21,151 nucleotides of DNA, taken from positions 1 through 21,151 of the forward strand of contig JAANSK020272158.1 in the NCBI GenBank assembly GCA_011763485.2, read 5' to 3'. The notes beneath the pieces were generated by a model that saw only the letters and a list, made by a program, of their open reading frames with translations, was not told the origin of the DNA and made no database searches. A program made the position numbers and the translations under genes. Of the stretch, positions 18,149 to 21,151 are shown piece after piece; positions within the stretch are counted from its first letter, which is position 1; each line of letters begins with the position of its first letter. Origin of the DNA: Isoetes engelmannii. Lineage: Eukaryota > Streptophyta > Lycopodiopsida > Isoetales > Isoetaceae.

Positions 18149-18999
18149 TGTATCTGTAGACCCAGTATCACCGCACTATGCCGAATTTGTACAGGTGTAT
18201 CTTTATGGCCTCACTACGCTAACTTTGAAAAAACAACAACATGTGTATCTTTGTGGCCTGCAAAACAGTTGTATAATTGTCATGATGTCGGAACCACTCA
18301 GCAAAACAAATCATCTGAGTAAATGCTTAGATCATTATAGGCATACCGGGACTTGGAAATAGTTTTTTCATAGCATAGTTTCCCGAGTTTGCAGGACAGA
18401 GGACAATGTCATATGAAATAGAACCAGATAGTTCAAGAACGAATGATAACGGGTGAAATTTCATCTGTTTTGCAATCAACCATAGATAAGTAGGAGTTGT
18501 AAGATGTACCGAAAATAATCTGCCTCCGCCTCTTGTGTATTATAAAGCAGGGATGGCAAAGTGATAAGCACAGAACTCTAGTTACTGCTTACCAGAGTGA
18601 TCTATCCAAGCATACCTCATGGTGTAACTAATCAAACCTGAAAACATAAAATAGTGAAAGGTCATATGATCCATTTGCCGTGCTTGCTGCAAAATCTCTG
18701 GAACAAACCAGTTTATAGAGCCCTGTGAAATGCATATTGCATCTCCATTTCTTATTTTGTTCAAATATTATGGCTTCTGCTTGGGAGTACCACTTCAGCC
18801 CTTCTACCTCTTGAATCAACAAAAACAAATTGAGTATTCTATTGAATCTGGGCATAACTTTGCAAAACATAAGAAAAACTGATGCGCATCAGAGTACTTA
18901 CATCAGCGTACTCCACGATTTGAATTTAGTTCTGCTTAGTGATTTGCAAGGTTCATAAGCTTGTAAATAAGATCAGGCTGCCCCATTTCAATCGCCAAG
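18149..18999. other. Probable 3' flank or UTR of a minus-strand gene
   Basis: Minus-strand frames at 18582-18870 are short, overlap in two phases and show no domain. A good donor-like GAT|GTAAGTAC occurs on the minus strand near 18905, so an intron in a 3' UTR is possible. Nothing else is supported. Confidence 0.3.
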
Positions 19000-19086
19000 C
19001 TACCGTTTGTAGGTGCTTATCTCCTCACCACTTGGAGTGTCACCAACGCCTCCATCTTCAAAGACCTCGTCGGTATCTTCCATAAG
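19000..19086 (-). CDS. Probable terminal exon of an unidentified gene (acidic C-terminus)
   Basis: On the minus strand a strong 3' splice site (pyrimidine-rich cttcttgtttgcag, ending at 19087) is followed by 28 codons and a TAG. The product begins LMEDTDEVFEDGG, continues with VGDTPSGEEI and ends STYKR. The acidic, serine-and-glycine-bearing text looks like a natural soluble C-terminus, and the longer frame upstream of the splice site reads like intron. Two telo-boxes 500-650 bases upstream would suit the 5' UTR of the same gene. The middle exons could not be found and I do not recognise the family. It could be the last exon of a gene whose other exons were lost. Confidence 0.45.
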   Translation of the reverse strand, partial: LMEDTDEVFEDGGVGDTPSGEEISTYKR

Positions 19087-19584
19087 CTGCAAACAAGAAG
19101 TGCAACAACGTGATAAATTGTTGATGCTTTCACTCGCATTGCTAACCAAATTAAAGCAGTTCATTAAAGAGATTCGGAAATGTGTTGATAACATGATGTG
19201 ACTGTCATGCCAGAAAGAAGATGCTGACTGTGACAAACATTCAACTGTTAAGTAAATAGATATTTTAACAAGTTACCTTCTATGATACTCCAGAAACCAA
19301 ACATCCATCAATTATTTTACATTCAAACGATTTGAAGGAGAGAGTAAAACATATAGGCTGAAGAAGAGAATTGTAACTTTCATTCCCTTTTTGGGGAAAA
19401 CTAAGCAGTGCAAGCTCCAGTCACGCCTACTCCACTATAGAAATTTTGATCTCAAGGGTTTTAAAAACACCCCCTGCAAATTGAGTTCCCAATTCCAACG
19501 CAATTTCTCCAGCAACAGAAATATTTGCAGGTCTGCTAGCTCCAATTTTGACATTGCCAGACTCCAAACCACAGATACAACAAG
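19087..19584. other. Probable intron and 5' part of the minus-strand gene
   Basis: The minus-strand sequence before the exon is T-rich like an intron. Around 19440-19560 one minus frame reads NVKIGASRPANISVAGEI and on without a stop for about 45 codons, and another starts with MSKLELADLQ. Neither can be confirmed as the first coding exon. Confidence 0.25.
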
Positions 19585-19723
19585 AACCCTAAAGCATAAG
19601 GGTCGGCTCTCGCAGACAGAAGAAGAGATATGTCAATGGTCGGATTTTTCTTGTATAGAATAGAAGAATCTCTACTTGTGGACGCGGCCGCTTCTTCGCT
19701 GATAGCAAAATAGAAAACCCTAA
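19585..19723 (-). promoter_or_regulatory. Two telo-box motifs (AAACCCTA type)
   Basis: aaccctaaa at 19585-19593 and aaccctaa at 19716-19723. Read on the minus strand they give ttagggtt, a motif common in promoters and 5' UTRs of plant genes for translation and growth. Their place upstream of the 19000-19086 exon suggests a minus-strand transcription start near 19600-19750. Confidence 0.45.
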
Positions 19724-19815
19724 CCTCAAAACCCTCGAGCTTTGCATGTAAAAAAAATATCTACCATATATATATGTTCTTATAGAGACCGGACTATCTT
19801 GACCGTTGATGCGAG

Positions 19816-19841
19816 ATCCCATGGCTCACGTTCCATGGGAT
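19816..19841. other. Perfect 9-bp hairpin
   Basis: atcccatgg (19816-19824) and ccatgggat (19833-19841) pair fully around an 8-base loop. Variants of gatcctacggtc follow four times between 19843 and 19975, wording often found in plant MITEs. Each copy is too short to define an element. Confidence 0.55.
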
Positions 19842-19993
19842 ATATCCTACGGTGCACACGGGTTGGGGAATTATATATAGACGACGATTTTGATCGTTGA
19901 TCCGAGATCCTACGGTCGTGATCCTACGGTCCAGATTGATCCTAATCTTTGATCCAAGATCCTACGGACCAGGTTGTTTTATATATGTTGCAA

Positions 19994-21151
19994 ATGCTCA
20001 TGAATAAGCAGCTCAATAAGCACCTCAATCTAAAAATAGAAAGTTTTTTTTCAAAATTTTCAAGAACACAAAATAGAATGTTTTAGAAGGTTCTAGAGTG
20101 TTCGACGCTCGAAATATTCTAGATGGTCAATGGATAAGCTCCTCAATCTAAAAATAGAAAGTGTTTTTTAAACTTTGCAAAAACTCAAAATAAAATGTTT
20201 TAAAATGTTCTAGAGTGTCCAATGCTCCAAAATATTCTAGATGGTCCTGGATAAGCACCTCAATAAGCTGCTCAATTCAAGAATAGAATTTTTTTTTTTT
20301 TGAAACTTTGCAAATACTTAAAATAGAATGTTCTATAATGTTCAATGCTCTAGAATATTCTAGATGCTCATGAATAAGCACCTGAATAAGCACCTCAATC
20401 TAAAAATAGAAAGTTTTTTGAAACTTTGCGAAAACTCAAAATATAAGGTTCTAAAGTGTTCAATGCTTTAGAATATGCTAGATGCTTGAATAAGCACCTC
20501 AGTAAGCACCTCAATCTAAAAATAGAAAGTTTTTACTCAAAATAGAATGTTTTAGAATGTTCTAGAGTGTTCAATACTAAAATATTCTAGATGTTCCTGG
20601 ATAAGCACCTCAATAAGCTCCTCAACCTAAAAATAGAAAGTTTTTCTTGAAGCTTTGCAAATACTGAAAATAGAATTTTTGGAATGTTCTAGAATGCTCA
20701 ATGCTCTAGAATATTCTACATGCTCATGAATAAGCACCTCAATAAGCTCCTCAATCTAAAAATGGAAAGTTCTCTTGAAATTTTGTGAAAACTCAAAATA
20801 TAATGTTTTAGAAGTTGTAGAGCGTTCAATGCTCTAGAATATGCTAAATACTCATGAATAAGCACCTCAATAAGCACCTCTCGAAACTTTGCGAAAACTC
20901 AAAATAAAATATTTTAGAAGGTTCTAGAGCGTTCAATGCTTTAGAATATGCTAGATGCTCGTGAATAAGCACCTCAGTGAGCACCTCAATCTAAAAATAG
21001 AAAGTTTTTTTGAAACTGTACAAAAGCTAAAAACAGAATATTTAGAAGGTTCTAGAGCATCCAATGCTCTAGATTATGCTGGATACTCGTGGATAAGCAC
21101 CTCAATAAGCTCCTCAATCTAAAAGTAGAAAGTTTTTTTGAAACTTTGTGA
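19994..21151 (+). repeat. Satellite array, ~120-bp unit, at least 10 copies, runs off the window
   Basis: A marker phrase (gaataagcacctcaataagc or variant, then ctcaatctaaaaatagaaag) recurs near 20001, 20131, 20248, 20371, 20486, 20598, 20727, 20855, 20962 and 21090, giving units of 107-130 bases. Each unit holds a doubled ataagcacctca block, a gaaactttgc(g/a)aaaactcaaaa block and one or two palindromic boxes (agaaggttctaga, tctagaatattctaga). Copies differ by substitutions and small deletions; the unit beginning near 20855 has lost the aaatagaaag block. The left edge is near 19994 and the right edge lies outside. Confidence 0.93.

Noticed and set aside
18582-18870. Two overlapping minus-strand frames as coding exons
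   Set aside because: There is no recognised domain, they are in two phases, and no clear exon borders are visible.
19585-19723. Interstitial telomere repeat
   Set aside because: There are only two isolated aaccctaa motifs, not a tandem run. A telo-box promoter motif fits better.
19994-21151. CRISPR array
   Set aside because: Units are ~120 bp, diverged and head to tail without distinct spacers, in a plant-like context.

Overview
The window looks like intergenic plant nuclear DNA: AT-rich, intron-like and repeat-laden, with one intact long ORF. That ORF, on the minus strand at 2067-4115, is a PLS-class pentatricopeptide-repeat (PPR) protein. This class is confined mostly to land plants and works in chloroplasts and mitochondria. 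Its repeat wording (YAQHGEG, LVDMYAKCG, GRLIHEQI) resembles fern PPR proteins, so I infer a fern or similar early-diverging vascular plant. That inference rests on remembered family style, not on a search.

Layout. 1-330: a dispersed repeat with two tRNA T-arm-like hairpins, preceded by a motif like the 3' end of a Copia element. 797-993: a nested fold-back. 2067-4115: the PPR gene, with a truncated E domain and no visible targeting peptide. 6013-7092: a non-autonomous DNA element of about 1.08 kb with terminal inverted repeats (TIRs), ends that are themselves hairpins, and an internal ORF. 7100-8770: exon-like debris, including a duplicated 59-nt exon-like module and a frameshifted phosphoglycerate mutase exon. 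9103-9572: a large, nearly perfect palindrome. 9730-10065: a ~35-bp-period minisatellite running up to a decayed LINE 3' half (10082-11516). 11517-16600: diverged repeats, poly-T, a small fold-back and a perfect 100-bp tandem duplication. 16609-16806: a second copy of the tRNA-like repeat, close to two LINE fragments of the same family arranged head to head as a palindrome (to 17495). 19000-19740: signs of a small minus-strand gene (terminal exon and telo-boxes). 19994-21151: the start of a ~120-bp satellite array that runs off the window.

The genes do not form a pathway. The window is a single organelle-RNA gene among transposon remnants. The most distinctive items are the TIR element with its ORF, the LINE palindrome, the tRNA-like repeat family, the satellite with recurring GAAnnTTC palindromes, and the phosphoglycerate mutase exon remnant. 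I found no convincing new multi-gene system.
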